Shown here: one piece after another, positions 8,630 to 17,862 of the stretch | Layout: each line of letters starts with the position of its first letter | Numbering within the stretch: position 1 is the stretch's first letter | Program-made: the position numbers and the translations under genes | NCBI RefSeq assembly: GCF_011493005.1 | Contig: NZ_CP049159.1 | Coordinates: 372,001 to 436,000, forward strand | Reading direction: 5' to 3' | DNA: 64,000 nucleotides | DNA from: Caballeronia sp. SBC1 | Lineage (GTDB): Bacteria; Pseudomonadota; Gammaproteobacteria; Burkholderiales; Burkholderiaceae | The notes under the pieces: generated by a model | What the model was told of the DNA's origin: nothing | The model's database searches: none | What the model saw: only the letters and a program-made list of their open reading frames with translations

Positions 8630-10240
8630 ATGTCACTGACCTCCCCCTATCTCGCGTTCAAGCAAACTGCACTGCAGTATCCCGACAACGACTTTCTGTA
8701 TATTCCCGCCTCCGCTCGCAAGCATTACGCAACGCCCGAAGCACTCACGTTGAAATACGGCGAGACGCTGGCACGGATCGATGCACAGGTCGAACGCTAT
8801 CGCGATGCGGGTTATCGCGCGGGCATGCGCGTGGCGTTATTGCTCGAGAACCGGCCTGAGTTCTTCGTTCATTTCTTCGCACTCAATGCACTCGGCGTCA
8901 GCGTGGTTCCGCTCAACACCGACTCGCGTCCACATGAAATAGCGTACGTGGCTGAACACAGCGAGATCGTGCTGGCGATTGGGATTGATACGACGAAGCC
9001 GCTCCTGCTTGCCGCGCTCCAGGACAAAGTCCCCGTTGCCGATGCAAGCGCCTCTGTGTTGCCGAGGATCGAAGCCGCTGGCCGCATGGCGACCGCACCG
9101 TCCCTGGACGATGAATGCGCCATTCTTTACACGTCCGGGACCACGGGCAAGCCCAAAGGCTGCATTCTCGATAACCGCTACTTCTTGTCCATTGGCGAGC
9201 TTTACATTACGGAAGGCGGCTTGTGCGAAGTCCGTCCAGGCGCCGAGCGTTTGATTACACCGCTGCCGCTATTCCACATGAATGCGCTCGCCTGCTCCAC
9301 CATGGCCATGGTGTTGTCGGCCGGCTGCGTGATCCAGCTCGACCGGTTTCATCCACGAAGCTGGTGGGCCGATGTGGAGACAAGCGGCGCGACAATCGTC
9401 CACTATCTCGGCGTCATGCCTGCAATTTTGCTAGGCATGGAAGCCGATCAAGCCGTCACGCATTCGGTACGATTCGGCTACGGCGCGAACGTCGATCCGA
9501 AACATCAGCAGGTGTTTGAGCAGCGCTTCGGCTTTCCGCTCGTTGAAGGGTGGGCCATGACCGAAACCGGCGGTGCCCTGGTGATCGCATCGAGCCGCGA
9601 ACCACGCCACGCAGGCACGCGATGTTTCGGCCGGCCGCGCTCAGGCATGGAAGTGAAACTCGTCGATGCCGAGTGCAACGAAGTCGAGAGCGGCGTGCCG
9701 GGTCACATGCTGGTGCGCCGGGACGGACCCAATCCGCGTCTCGGCTTTTTCCGCGGCTATCTGAAAGACGATGCCGCAACCGAAGCCGCATGGCAGCACG
9801 GCTGGTTCCATACCGGCGATATCGTGCGCCGCGACGACGACGGCAGCCTTCATTTCGTCGACAGGCAGAAGAACATCATCCGTCGATCGGGGGAGAATAT
9901 CGCGGCACTGGAAGTGGAAGCGTGCCTGCTTGATCATCCCGATATACGCCAGACCGCCGTGATTGCCGCACCCGATTCTTTGCGCGATGAAGAAGTGATG
10001 GCCTGCGTGATCGTGTCGCCGGGAACGGTGCGCGATGAAACGACCGCACGGGCGTTGCAGGTGTGGTGCCTGGAACGCCTCGCGTATTACAAGGCGCCGG
10101 GTTATGTCGCGTTCGTGGACGCATTGCCGGTGACATCGACGAACAAGGTGCAGAAAACGCAGCTCGCCGCGTTCGGTGCAGACCCGTTGAATGCGCCGGA
10201 ATGCTTTGACTTGCGCTCGTTCAAGAAGCGGGTAAGTTAG
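8630..10240 (+). CDS. AMP-dependent acyl-CoA synthetase/ligase
   Basis: Activates a carboxylic acid to its CoA thioester through an acyl-adenylate. The 536-residue protein has the P-loop ILYTSGTTGKPKG at about 164-176, the FHTGDIVRRDDDG and DRQKNIIRRSGENIAALEVE motifs, and the C-terminal catalytic Lys region VTSTNKVQKTQL. It most resembles the CaiC/crotonobetaine-CoA-ligase-like branch. It lies 105 bp after the LLM gene and its end overlaps the convergent zinc-ribbon gene by four bases. With the thiolase-like protein nearby it suggests a CoA-dependent degradative branch. Confidence 0.9.
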   Translation: MSLTSPYLAFKQTALQYPDNDFLYIPASARKHYATPEALTLKYGETLARIDAQVERYRDAGYRAGMRVALLLENRPEFFVHFFALNALGVSVVPLNTDSRPHEIAYVAEHSEIVLAIGIDTTKPLLLAALQDKVPVADASASVLPRIEAAGRMATAPSLDDECAILYTSGTTGKPKGCILDNRYFLSIGELYITEGGLCEVRPGAERLITPLPLFHMNALACSTMAMVLSAGCVIQLDRFHPRSWWADVETSGATIVHYLGVMPAILLGMEADQAVTHSVRFGYGANVDPKHQQVFEQRFGFPLVEGWAMTETGGALVIASSREPRHAGTRCFGRPRSGMEVKLVDAECNEVESGVPGHMLVRRDGPNPRLGFFRGYLKDDAATEAAWQHGWFHTGDIVRRDDDGSLHFVDRQKNIIRRSGENIAALEVEACLLDHPDIRQTAVIAAPDSLRDEEVMACVIVSPGTVRDETTARALQVWCLERLAYYKAPGYVAFVDALPVTSTNKVQKTQLAAFGADPLNAPECFDLRSFKKRVS

Positions 10241-10533
10241 TCGCTGGAACCGACAATGGCGCCGTCGCTTTCGACACGAAGCGAGACGACGGCGCCCGGT
10301 GTGACCAAGAGCTCAAGCCGCGCAATGACACGTGGCCCAGCATGAGTCAGCACCGTTGCAATGTACGCAACATCCCCACCCGCCTTCCCCGCCCGATGAT
10401 GCAAGGCAGTAACGTCTTCAACGCTGCCTTTGCAAGCCTCCACCTCGACGAATTCATCGCACCCGCACGACGGGCACAGCAAGCGCCGGGGAAAATCGAC
10501 CTGAGCACACGCGACGCAGGCGAATACATTCAT
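10237..10533 (-). CDS. Zn-ribbon/OB-fold (DUF35) protein, partner of the thiolase-like protein
   Basis: A 98-residue protein with an N-terminal rubredoxin-like zinc ribbon (Cys6, Cys9, Cys20, Cys23) and an OB-fold (AYIATVLTHAGPRVIARLEL). DUF35 proteins form complexes with thiolase-like or lipid-transfer proteins in acyl-CoA metabolism. The start at 10533 overlaps the preceding stop as ATGA, so the pair is translationally coupled. Confidence 0.85.
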   Translation of the reverse strand: MNVFACVACAQVDFPRRLLCPSCGCDEFVEVEACKGSVEDVTALHHRAGKAGGDVAYIATVLTHAGPRVIARLELLVTPGAVVSLRVESDGAIVGSSD

Positions 10534-11699
10534 TGCGCGGCTCCCCGTTCGAGCACCACCGCATTCGCACACATGCCGTATCGATACTGCACCATGCCGT
10601 AACCGCTCACCGCCGCGAAACGCGCATCGTCAACCTGGCGCGCACCGGCTTCGTGACGCAACTGGATGACCGCTTCGACAAGCCCATGCATGCCCGCCGC
10701 AGCCCCCGCCTGTCCCGCCGACAATTGGCCGCCCGACGTATTCACCGGCAAACGACGTGGCGCAATTCGGTCGTGGATCAACGTGTGCAGGCTGGGCTGG
10801 TCATCGGCGAATCCGAGGTCAGTGAGTTGCGCGAGGATCATCGACGGATAGTCGTCGTAGACCGAGACGAGGTTCATATCGGCAGGCTGGAGGTTGGCGT
10901 CGCGCCAGAGGGAATCGCGTATGCTTGCAAGACCGGTGACAAGCCCGTCGCCATGCTGATGATCGACGTTATACGCCGCGCGCAACGCGCGAATGCGAAC
11001 CGGAGAACGCTTAGCACAACGATGGGTCGACGAGGTCAGCACAATTGCATTCGCTCCCGATACGACCGGCACGCAATCGAAACGACATAACGGTTCTGCT
11101 ACGAGCGGCGCAGCAAGATAGGTTTCGAGCGTCAACGGTTCACGGTAAACGGCCCGTGGATTCATCGACGCCCACTCGCGTTGCGCGATGCACAGCGCCG
11201 CGTAGTCCTCGCGCGTCAATTGCGAGGCGCGCATCTGGCGTTGCGTGAGCATCGCGAACACGGGGTTCGGGCCGCCCGTGTTCAACGGCCGCAGATGCGT
11301 CCGCGTGGTCACGTTGTAATTCTCGACGAGCGACGTAAAATCCGCCGCCTCGAAATGATCGCCGCTGACCAGGACGATCACGCTTGCGTCGCCGGCCTGG
11401 ATGGCACGCGCCGCATGCTGCAACAGGTTGATCCCACTTGCGCCGCCGTGACAGTCGTCCATGCACCAGCCCACGCGCAAACCGGCGCGCCACGCGAAGT
11501 CAATCGCGTGATCGGGTGGTAGGGTGAACGACGCAACGCCAAGACCGTCAACTTCATTTGCCGACAAATCGGCTTGCAAAAGCGCAGCCTTCAATGCCTG
11601 AGCGAGCAAACCTGCTGTGCTCGTGCCGGCCGCCGCATGGCGGGTGTAGGGCACTTCGACCGCGGCCACGATCGACACGCCTGAGAAGTCGTTCATCAC
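10530..11699 (-). CDS. Thiolase-like (lipid-transfer/SCP-x type) protein
   Basis: A 389-residue thiolase-fold protein of the SCP-x/acetyl-CoA acetyltransferase group (GVSIVAAVEVPYTRH, NTGGPNPVFAMLTQRQM, VSVYDDYPSMILAQLTDLGF). At the C-terminal active-site motif the usual SAGHP is SAGQA, so the general-base His appears to be Gln. This suggests an aldolase or other retro-Claisen-like role with its DUF35 partner rather than ordinary thiolysis. The gene starts 9 bases after the GntR stop. Confidence 0.8.
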   Translation of the reverse strand: MMNDFSGVSIVAAVEVPYTRHAAAGTSTAGLLAQALKAALLQADLSANEVDGLGVASFTLPPDHAIDFAWRAGLRVGWCMDDCHGGASGINLLQHAARAIQAGDASVIVLVSGDHFEAADFTSLVENYNVTTRTHLRPLNTGGPNPVFAMLTQRQMRASQLTREDYAALCIAQREWASMNPRAVYREPLTLETYLAAPLVAEPLCRFDCVPVVSGANAIVLTSSTHRCAKRSPVRIRALRAAYNVDHQHGDGLVTGLASIRDSLWRDANLQPADMNLVSVYDDYPSMILAQLTDLGFADDQPSLHTLIHDRIAPRRLPVNTSGGQLSAGQAGAAAGMHGLVEAVIQLRHEAGARQVDDARFAAVSGYGMVQYRYGMCANAVVLERGAAQ

Positions 11700-11708
11700 G
11701 TGTGCGCG

Positions 11709-12401
11709 TCAGACCGCATCGTCGTTGTTGAGAAAATACTGCTGTTCGGCGTCGTCGATAAAACCCTGGGTCGCCGAGCGCACCTTCATGGGATCGCGAT
11801 CCACGAAGCCTTTCAACAACACCTGCATGCCGTCGGTAATCAGCTTCATCGTGCCCGGTTTCGTCATGGTTCCATGACGCACCTGGCGCGTGTGATCAGC
11901 GAAACGCAGGATCGTGCCTTTCAAGCGCATGTTCAACACGCCTTCGAGCCAGATCGCGCGAAACTCGACATTGGCCTCGGTCATCAACGCGATGTCCTTG
12001 CGCTCGAACGCGCGACGGCATTTGCGATAAGCCGCGCCCATGCCGGCAAGCTGTTCATCCGTGAGCACGGCGGCCGCCGCAGCGGCTGCGCCCGGCTCGA
12101 GCATGCGGCGCACTTCGAAGATCTCGCGCACATCTTCGCCCGTCAGCACCGGCGTGACGAACCCGCGCGTGGTGCCAACCAGGTATCCCTCGTTCACGAG
12201 GCGCAGCAGCGCCTGGCGAACCGGCATGCGTGTGCACTCGAATTCCTCGGCGATCTCGTAGTCGAGCACGCGGTCATCGGGGCCGATCTGACCGCGCTGA
12301 AGGCGCCCTAATACTTCCTGATACACCGACTCCATCAATGTGGCCGGACGCAGCGCAGTCCGTCGCGGCTGCTTGATAACCGTCGGGTCGGCGGTTGCCA
12401 T
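11709..12401 (-). CDS. GntR-family regulator (FadR/VanR subfamily, FCD domain)
   Basis: An N-terminal winged helix (SVYQEVLGRLQRGQIGPDD, YEIAEEFECTRMPVRQALLRLVNEGYLVGT) is followed by an all-helical FCD ligand domain (REIFEVRRMLEPGAAAAAA, ANVEFRAIWLE). I place the start at the ATG at 12401, preceded by GGAGAG; upstream GTG and ATG codons extend the frame to 12437. FCD regulators usually bind AT-rich palindromes and are released by a carboxylate. It is the best candidate for the island's TCTGAATTCAGA sites (inference). It begins the thiolase-like/DUF35 operon. Confidence 0.88.
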   Translation of the reverse strand: MATADPTVIKQPRRTALRPATLMESVYQEVLGRLQRGQIGPDDRVLDYEIAEEFECTRMPVRQALLRLVNEGYLVGTTRGFVTPVLTGEDVREIFEVRRMLEPGAAAAAAAVLTDEQLAGMGAAYRKCRRAFERKDIALMTEANVEFRAIWLEGVLNMRLKGTILRFADHTRQVRHGTMTKPGTMKLITDGMQVLLKGFVDRDPMKVRSATQGFIDDAEQQYFLNNDDAV

Positions 12402-12533
12402 GGTTCTCTCCATTGTGTTGTTTCGCGTTTTCGTCACGACTCGTATGCCGCCGCGATGACGGCAGTGTCACGCTGTCAATAATTGTACCGGCTGGACTCC
12501 GGCCAGCCTCTCAAAGCTCGCCGCGCATGATAC

Positions 12534-14414
12534 TCATGCCGCTTCCTCCAGCGCGGCGGGCGGCCATGGCGTTCCCGCATGATCGCTCGGCACCGCGTCG
12601 ATCAGCGCGCGCGTGTACGGATGGCGCGGCGCAGCGAACACGTCCTCGGTCAACCCCTGCTCCACCACTTCGCCACGACGCATCACGAGCACGCGGCTGC
12701 ACAAGTAGCGCACCACGGACAAATCGTGCGAGATGAGCAGCAGTGCAATCTGCCGCTCGCGGCGCAACTCCAGCAGCAGATTCAGGATCTGCGCCTGGAC
12801 GGAAACATCGAGCCCTGACACGATTTCATCGGCGACAATCAATTGCGGCGATGCACATAGCGCCCGGCCAATATTCACGCGCTGCTTCTGACCGCCCGAC
12901 AACTGCGAGGGAAAGCGCGTGAGGGTATCGGCGGGAAGACCCACGTCGCGTTGCACCGACTGGGCGCGGGCCAGCCGCTGCTTTGCATCGAGCGGCGCCA
13001 CGCCGGCCGCTTCCAGCGCCTGCGTCAGGAGCCGCTCGACTGAACGGCGTGGATTCAGCGCCGACTGCGGATCCTGGAAAATAATCTGAACCTGCTCGCG
13101 CGCGCGCCGCACGCGCTCCGCGCTGCCACGCGTCAAGTCTTCGCCGCCGATCATCACCCGACCACCGGTCGGCTGTTCAATACCCATCAACAGCCGCGCC
13201 ACCGATGTCTTGCCACTGCCGCTTTCCCCCACGATCCCCACGAACTCCCCGGGGAAAATCTGCAGCGACAGCGGCTTGACAGCATGGAACGAAGTCTTGC
13301 GCTGCCCGAACACACCGCTGCGGCTCATGTACGTCAACGCTGCCTCGCGCAATTCCGCCACCGGTTGCGCGCCCATGACAGGGGCGGGCGGCAACAGCGG
13401 TGCCTGCGAATTGTCTATCAGCGGCGCGTGCTCGCAGGTCTCGCTGCACGCGACCCGATGGCCGTCGGGCGCCACGCGCGTCTGCAGCACAGCAGCGCAC
13501 GCAGCGCCAGCGCTGGGGCAACGCGGCGCGAAACGGCACCCGGCAATACCGGCCAGCGCGGACAAGCCCGGCATTTGCTGAGCGAGTACCGGCAGGCGGC
13601 GCCGGGGACCGGTCAGGTCCGGCGTCGCGTATTTCAACGCACGCGTGTACGGGTGGCGCGGTTCATCGAGGACATCGCGGGCCTGGCCGTATTCGACCAG
13701 ATCGCCTGCGTACATCACGGCGACGTCATCGCAGACATGAGCCGCCAGCCGCAGATCGTGGGTAATCAGCAGCACTGCGGTCGAATGCACGCGCTGCTGT
13801 TCGGCGAGCATGCGCATCACGCGGGTTTGCGTGATGACATCGAGCGCGGTCGTGGGTTCGTCGGCAATCAGCAGCGCCGGGTTGCTAGCGAAGGCCATCG
13901 CGATCAGCACGCGCTGGCATTGGCCGCCCGACAACTGATGCGGATAGCGCTTGAGCATGTCAGCGGGAACCGGCAGTTGCACCGACTCAAGGGCCTTGCG
14001 CGCAGTTTCCCAACGTTCGTTCGACGGAACGCCGATACGCGCAAGATGTTCATTGAAGGTATTCGCGATAGTCCACAGCGGGTTCAACGCGGTCAGCGGT
14101 TCCTGCGGGATGAAGGCGATTTTCCGGCCGAGCAGTGCGCGGCGTTTGACCTTCGACATGGTCAGCATGTCCTGTCCGTCAAAGTGCATGCTGCCGCTCG
14201 TCACCGTGAATCCGCCTGGCAAAAGGCCCGAGATCAGCCGCGCCAGCATGCTTTTTCCCGCACCCGATTCACCGACCACGCCCAACACGCGACCCCGTCC
14301 TATCGATAACGTCAACTCCCGCAGCGCCGCGACCGGCAAACCGCCCAGCTTCGCGGTTAGCGTCACGCTATCCAGTTGCAGCACCGTCTCAGTGATAGGT
14401 GTCGCCATCATCAT
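12534..14414 (-). CDS. Fused dual ATPase of a Dpp/Opp-type ABC transporter (DppD-DppF)
   Basis: A 626-residue protein with two complete nucleotide-binding domains. The first (about 1-330) has Walker A GESGAGKSM, LSGGQCQRV and an oligopeptide-ABC C-terminal Cys cluster (CRFAPRCPSAGAAC). The second (about 350-610) has GESGSGKTSV, FQDPQSALNPR and LSGGQKQRVN. In many systems DppD and DppF are separate genes. Its start overlaps the permease stop as ATGA. It powers uptake with the two permeases and very likely the binding protein at 4116. Confidence 0.92.
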   Translation of the reverse strand: MMMATPITETVLQLDSVTLTAKLGGLPVAALRELTLSIGRGRVLGVVGESGAGKSMLARLISGLLPGGFTVTSGSMHFDGQDMLTMSKVKRRALLGRKIAFIPQEPLTALNPLWTIANTFNEHLARIGVPSNERWETARKALESVQLPVPADMLKRYPHQLSGGQCQRVLIAMAFASNPALLIADEPTTALDVITQTRVMRMLAEQQRVHSTAVLLITHDLRLAAHVCDDVAVMYAGDLVEYGQARDVLDEPRHPYTRALKYATPDLTGPRRRLPVLAQQMPGLSALAGIAGCRFAPRCPSAGAACAAVLQTRVAPDGHRVACSETCEHAPLIDNSQAPLLPPAPVMGAQPVAELREAALTYMSRSGVFGQRKTSFHAVKPLSLQIFPGEFVGIVGESGSGKTSVARLLMGIEQPTGGRVMIGGEDLTRGSAERVRRAREQVQIIFQDPQSALNPRRSVERLLTQALEAAGVAPLDAKQRLARAQSVQRDVGLPADTLTRFPSQLSGGQKQRVNIGRALCASPQLIVADEIVSGLDVSVQAQILNLLLELRRERQIALLLISHDLSVVRYLCSRVLVMRRGEVVEQGLTEDVFAAPRHPYTRALIDAVPSDHAGTPWPPAALEEAA

Positions 14415-15403
14415 TCTCCCTTGCTGCGCATGCGGGGATCGAGCGCGACACGCAGGCCGTCGCCAAGAAGGTTACAGCCAAGCACCGTGATCACGATGGC
14501 AAGCACTGGGAACAAGAGCCCGGACAACGACTCATGCATGGACACGCGTGCGTCCGCGATCATCACGCCCCACGCGGTCACATTGGCCGGCACGCTCAAG
14601 CCGATGAAACTCAGCAGCGCCTCCACGGTGATCGCAACGCCCATTTCGAGCGAGAACAGCGTGATCATCAACGGCAGTGCGGCAGGCAATATTTCTCGCA
14701 GCATGATCCGCAGGTGCGTGAAGTTGAGCAGTTGCGCAGCGAGCACATAGTCACGCTGACGCACGACCATCACCTCGGAGCGGACGACGCGGCAAAAGCG
14801 CGTCCAGTCCACCAGCACGATCGACAAGATCACGTTTTCTATCCCCACGCCGAGACTCACCATCAGCACCAGCGACAGCACGACCGGCGGAAACGACATC
14901 CACAGGTCCACCAGATAACTGATGCTGCGATCGACCCAGCCACCGAAATAGCCGGCGAGAATCGCCAGCACGCTGCCGACAATGCCCGCGCCAAACGCGG
15001 CAATCACCGCGACCGTCAGCGCGATACGGCTGCCGTACAACAAGCGCGATAACACGTCGCGGCCGAGGCTATCCGTGCCGAGTGGAAACGCGGCGTCGCC
15101 GCCGGCCATCCATGCGGGCGGCGACAGCATGTGGAGCAGATCCTGATCGAGCGGGTTATGCGGCGCGAGCCACGGCGCGAACACGGCGCAGAACAACACG
15201 CCCAACACGATCGCGCCGCCGAGCCACAGGTTGACGGCAGGCTTGCGGCGCGCGCGAGCCGATTTGCCGATGACTGCCGCAACCGGCGCGGCGGCTTCCG
15301 GCGATGGGTCGACTGAAGTGGATTCGTGCAGCATGTCAGCCTTCATATCGTGCTTCGAACTGTGCTTGGAACTCAGCGGGGTCGTGGACATTTCGGTGCT
15401 CAT
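14411..15403 (-). CDS. Dpp/Opp-type ABC transporter permease (DppC-like)
   Basis: A 330-residue inner-membrane permease with an N-terminal cytoplasmic extension rich in Ser/His/Ala, a first membrane helix (LWLGGAIVLGVLFCAVFAPWLAP), the DppC landmark FPLGTDSLGRDVLSRLLYGSR and the EAA-like loop before LSFIGLSVPANVTAWGVMI. The start at 15403 overlaps the DppB-like stop as ATGA. Longer open frame upstream (to 15667) only mirrors the DppB gene and is discounted. Confidence 0.92.
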   Translation of the reverse strand: MSTEMSTTPLSSKHSSKHDMKADMLHESTSVDPSPEAAAPVAAVIGKSARARRKPAVNLWLGGAIVLGVLFCAVFAPWLAPHNPLDQDLLHMLSPPAWMAGGDAAFPLGTDSLGRDVLSRLLYGSRIALTVAVIAAFGAGIVGSVLAILAGYFGGWVDRSISYLVDLWMSFPPVVLSLVLMVSLGVGIENVILSIVLVDWTRFCRVVRSEVMVVRQRDYVLAAQLLNFTHLRIMLREILPAALPLMITLFSLEMGVAITVEALLSFIGLSVPANVTAWGVMIADARVSMHESLSGLLFPVLAIVITVLGCNLLGDGLRVALDPRMRSKGE

Positions 15404-16422
15404 GCTGTTTTGCGCAGGCGCGGATTCATGATCACGTACAGCGTGTCGACAATCGCGTTGATTACCAGCATCAACGCGCAGAACACGATCGCGATGCCCT
15501 GGATCAACAGCAGGTCGTTGTTGCGCACCGCCTGCACCATCAGGTTGCCCACGCCCGGAAACGAGAAGATCATCTCGACGAGCAACGCGCCGCCGAACAG
15601 GAAACCGAACTGCACGCCGATCATGGTCAACGCGGGTAACGCTGCGTTTTTCAACATGTGACGCCACAAGATCCGGCTCTCCGATACCCCGCGCAACCGC
15701 GCCACGCCCACATAAGATTCGTTGCGCTGATCGAGCAGACTCGAGCGCAGCACGCGAATCACTAGTGGGGCGAAGCCGAAAGCCAGCGCCAGCGACGGCA
15801 ACACGAGATGACTAGCCGCGCTCAGCCAGTCGCTGAATTCGCCCTTCACCAAAAAGTCGATCAGCAGGAAGCCGGTGAGATGCGGCATCGGAATGCCGTC
15901 GCCTACGCGACCGGAAAACGGCAGTACGGGCAAATACACGCCAAGCAGCGCGATCAACAGCAACGCCCACAGGAACGACGGCACGGACTGCATCAACACC
16001 ACAGCGAAGCCGACCGGCAACTCGCCGCGGCGATCGGTGACGGCGTAAGCAAACACGCCGCCCGGCACGCTGATGATCAGCGAGATGACGAGTGCCGTGA
16101 GACAGAGTTCGAGCGTTGCCGGCAACGTCGAGCCGATCAGCGTGGCGACCGGTTGCTGGAACGAAATCGATGCCCCCAGGTTGCCGTGCAGCGCATTCAC
16201 GAGCCAGATCAGGAACTGGGCAGGGATCGGTTTATCGAGGCCGAGTTGGTGGCGCAATAGAGCGGCATCCGCTGGCGTGGCGTTCGGCGGCAACATCATC
16301 GCGAGCGGATCGGCGGGGATGAGCCGCAGCACGACGAACACGATCAGCGAGAGCATCAGCAGCGTGGGGATCGCGGCCATGAGCCGGCGCGAAAGAACGG
16401 TCGAGATCAGCCGCAGCATCAT
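15400..16422 (-). CDS. Dpp/Opp-type ABC transporter permease (DppB-like)
   Basis: A 340-residue permease with an N-terminal helix (RLMAAIPTLLMLSLIVFVVLR), the family's early motif GLDKPIPAQFLIWLVNALHGNLG, several further helices and the ATPase-contact loop YVGVARLRGVSESRILWRHMLKNA. Its start overlaps the FAD-oxidase stop by four bases, so transport and oxidation genes are made from one message. Confidence 0.92.
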   Translation of the reverse strand: MMLRLISTVLSRRLMAAIPTLLMLSLIVFVVLRLIPADPLAMMLPPNATPADAALLRHQLGLDKPIPAQFLIWLVNALHGNLGASISFQQPVATLIGSTLPATLELCLTALVISLIISVPGGVFAYAVTDRRGELPVGFAVVLMQSVPSFLWALLLIALLGVYLPVLPFSGRVGDGIPMPHLTGFLLIDFLVKGEFSDWLSAASHLVLPSLALAFGFAPLVIRVLRSSLLDQRNESYVGVARLRGVSESRILWRHMLKNAALPALTMIGVQFGFLFGGALLVEMIFSFPGVGNLMVQAVRNNDLLLIQGIAIVFCALMLVINAIVDTLYVIMNPRLRKTA

Positions 16423-17855
16423 AGCGCTCCAGTGGGGCTCGACTCGCCAGGCGCAGGGTCAAGCAACACCTTGCCGGGGTTGAGCAGGTTTAAAGGATCG
16501 AGGGCGCACTTGATCGCGCGCATTGCGCCGATCGCGCCGGCGTCGCGCGTGTAGCCGAGATACGCGCGCTTCTTGCCGCCAACCCCATGTTCCGCGGACA
16601 CCGCGCCATGCCATTCGCGCGTGAGTTCGTAGACTGCGGCATCGACGTGTTCGTGGAGATCGGGCGGCGCGTTCTTCAGATGCGCGATGACGTGCAGGTT
16701 GCCGTCGCCGAGATGGCCGTACACCAGCGTGCGCATATCGGGCCAGCGCGCATGCAGCATGGCCTCGCATTGCTGTGCAACCTGACCGATATCGGCAATC
16801 GCAAAGCTGATGTCGAAGGCGATAAGACCCGGGAGAAGAATCGGGAATTCAGCGGGCGCGTCGCGAACGGCCCAGAAACGGGTGGCATCGGCGGCGGAAC
16901 TGGCAAGCGATGCGTTCTCGATCACGCCGGCATCGAGCATCTCGCCAAGCATGGCTTCGAAGTCTTCGGCTTGTCGCTCGGCATCGGAACCCATGCTTTC
17001 GAGCAGCACATAGAACGCATGCGTGGTGTCGAGCGGCGCGCGAACGGTCTTCACGTTCGCCAACACGTAGTCGTAGTAGCTGGGCCACATCACTTCGAAT
17101 GCCGAGACCCCGCCCGACATCCGCGCGCGGGCATGCTGCAGCAAACGCGTGACGGCCGCGAAGTCAGGCAGTCCGCACCAAGCCGTCGATACCCCCAACG
17201 CCTTCGGCGCCAGCCGCATGACGGCCCGCGTGATGACCGCGAGCGTGCCTTCGCTGCCGATCAGCAGGTTCTTCAGGTCATAGCCGCTGTTGTTCTTGAT
17301 CATCTTGTGGAGATCGGTGATCACGGTGCCGTCGGCGAGAACGGCTTCCAGACCCAGCACCTGGTCGCGTGCCATGCCGTATTTGATGACGCGATTTCCG
17401 CCCGCGTTCGTCGCGAGGTTGCCGCCGATCGTGCAGCTGCCACGCGCGCCGAGATCGAGGGGAAACATCATGCCGGCGGCATCGGCGGCTTCCTGCACGC
17501 GTTGCAGCACCACCCCTGCCTGCACGGTGATCGTGCCCGAGACGGTATCGACTTCTTCAATCGCGCTCATCCGTTCCAGGCTCAGCGCCACTTCACCGCC
17601 GAACAGGTTGGCGCCGCCCGCGAGGCCGGTCAACCCGCCCTGCGTGACGACTGCCTGCCGGTTGGCGTGGCAAAAGGCAAGCGCGCGCGATACCTCTTGC
17701 GTCGAACGCGGCCGGATCAACGCAACAGGTTCAGCTCCCGGCGTTCCGCTCCAGTCCTGTACCCGCCGGGTGCCAAGATCGGCGCGGGGCGTTACGACGT
17801 CGGCGCCCAGTTCGGCCACCAATCGTTCGACGAAGCTGCTTGAAGATGACGTCAT
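16419..17855 (-). CDS. FAD-linked oxidase (GlcD/D-lactate dehydrogenase family)
   Basis: About 478 residues with the PCMH FAD-binding motifs TQGGLTGLAGGANL, RGSCTIGGNLATNAGG and LLIGSEGTLAVIT, then the C-terminal FAD-oxidase domain with VYGHLGDGNLHVI and SAEHGVGGKKR. The family oxidises D-2-hydroxyacids such as D-lactate or glycolate, passing electrons to cytochrome or quinone. The start at 17855 (MTSSSS) sits just after the aldolase stop; upstream codons to 17903 overlap that gene. Its position between an aldolase and a transporter suggests it oxidises a hydroxyacid of the pathway. Confidence 0.9.
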   Translation of the reverse strand: MTSSSSSFVERLVAELGADVVTPRADLGTRRVQDWSGTPGAEPVALIRPRSTQEVSRALAFCHANRQAVVTQGGLTGLAGGANLFGGEVALSLERMSAIEEVDTVSGTITVQAGVVLQRVQEAADAAGMMFPLDLGARGSCTIGGNLATNAGGNRVIKYGMARDQVLGLEAVLADGTVITDLHKMIKNNSGYDLKNLLIGSEGTLAVITRAVMRLAPKALGVSTAWCGLPDFAAVTRLLQHARARMSGGVSAFEVMWPSYYDYVLANVKTVRAPLDTTHAFYVLLESMGSDAERQAEDFEAMLGEMLDAGVIENASLASSAADATRFWAVRDAPAEFPILLPGLIAFDISFAIADIGQVAQQCEAMLHARWPDMRTLVYGHLGDGNLHVIAHLKNAPPDLHEHVDAAVYELTREWHGAVSAEHGVGGKKRAYLGYTRDAGAIGAMRAIKCALDPLNLLNPGKVLLDPAPGESSPTGAL

Positions 17856-17862
17856 GGTCGGC

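Noticed and set aside
15404..15667. N-terminal extension of the DppC-like permease to 15667
   Set aside because: It overlaps the DppB-like gene in another frame and is Arg-rich without family resemblance. The ATGA overlap at 15403 gives a natural start.
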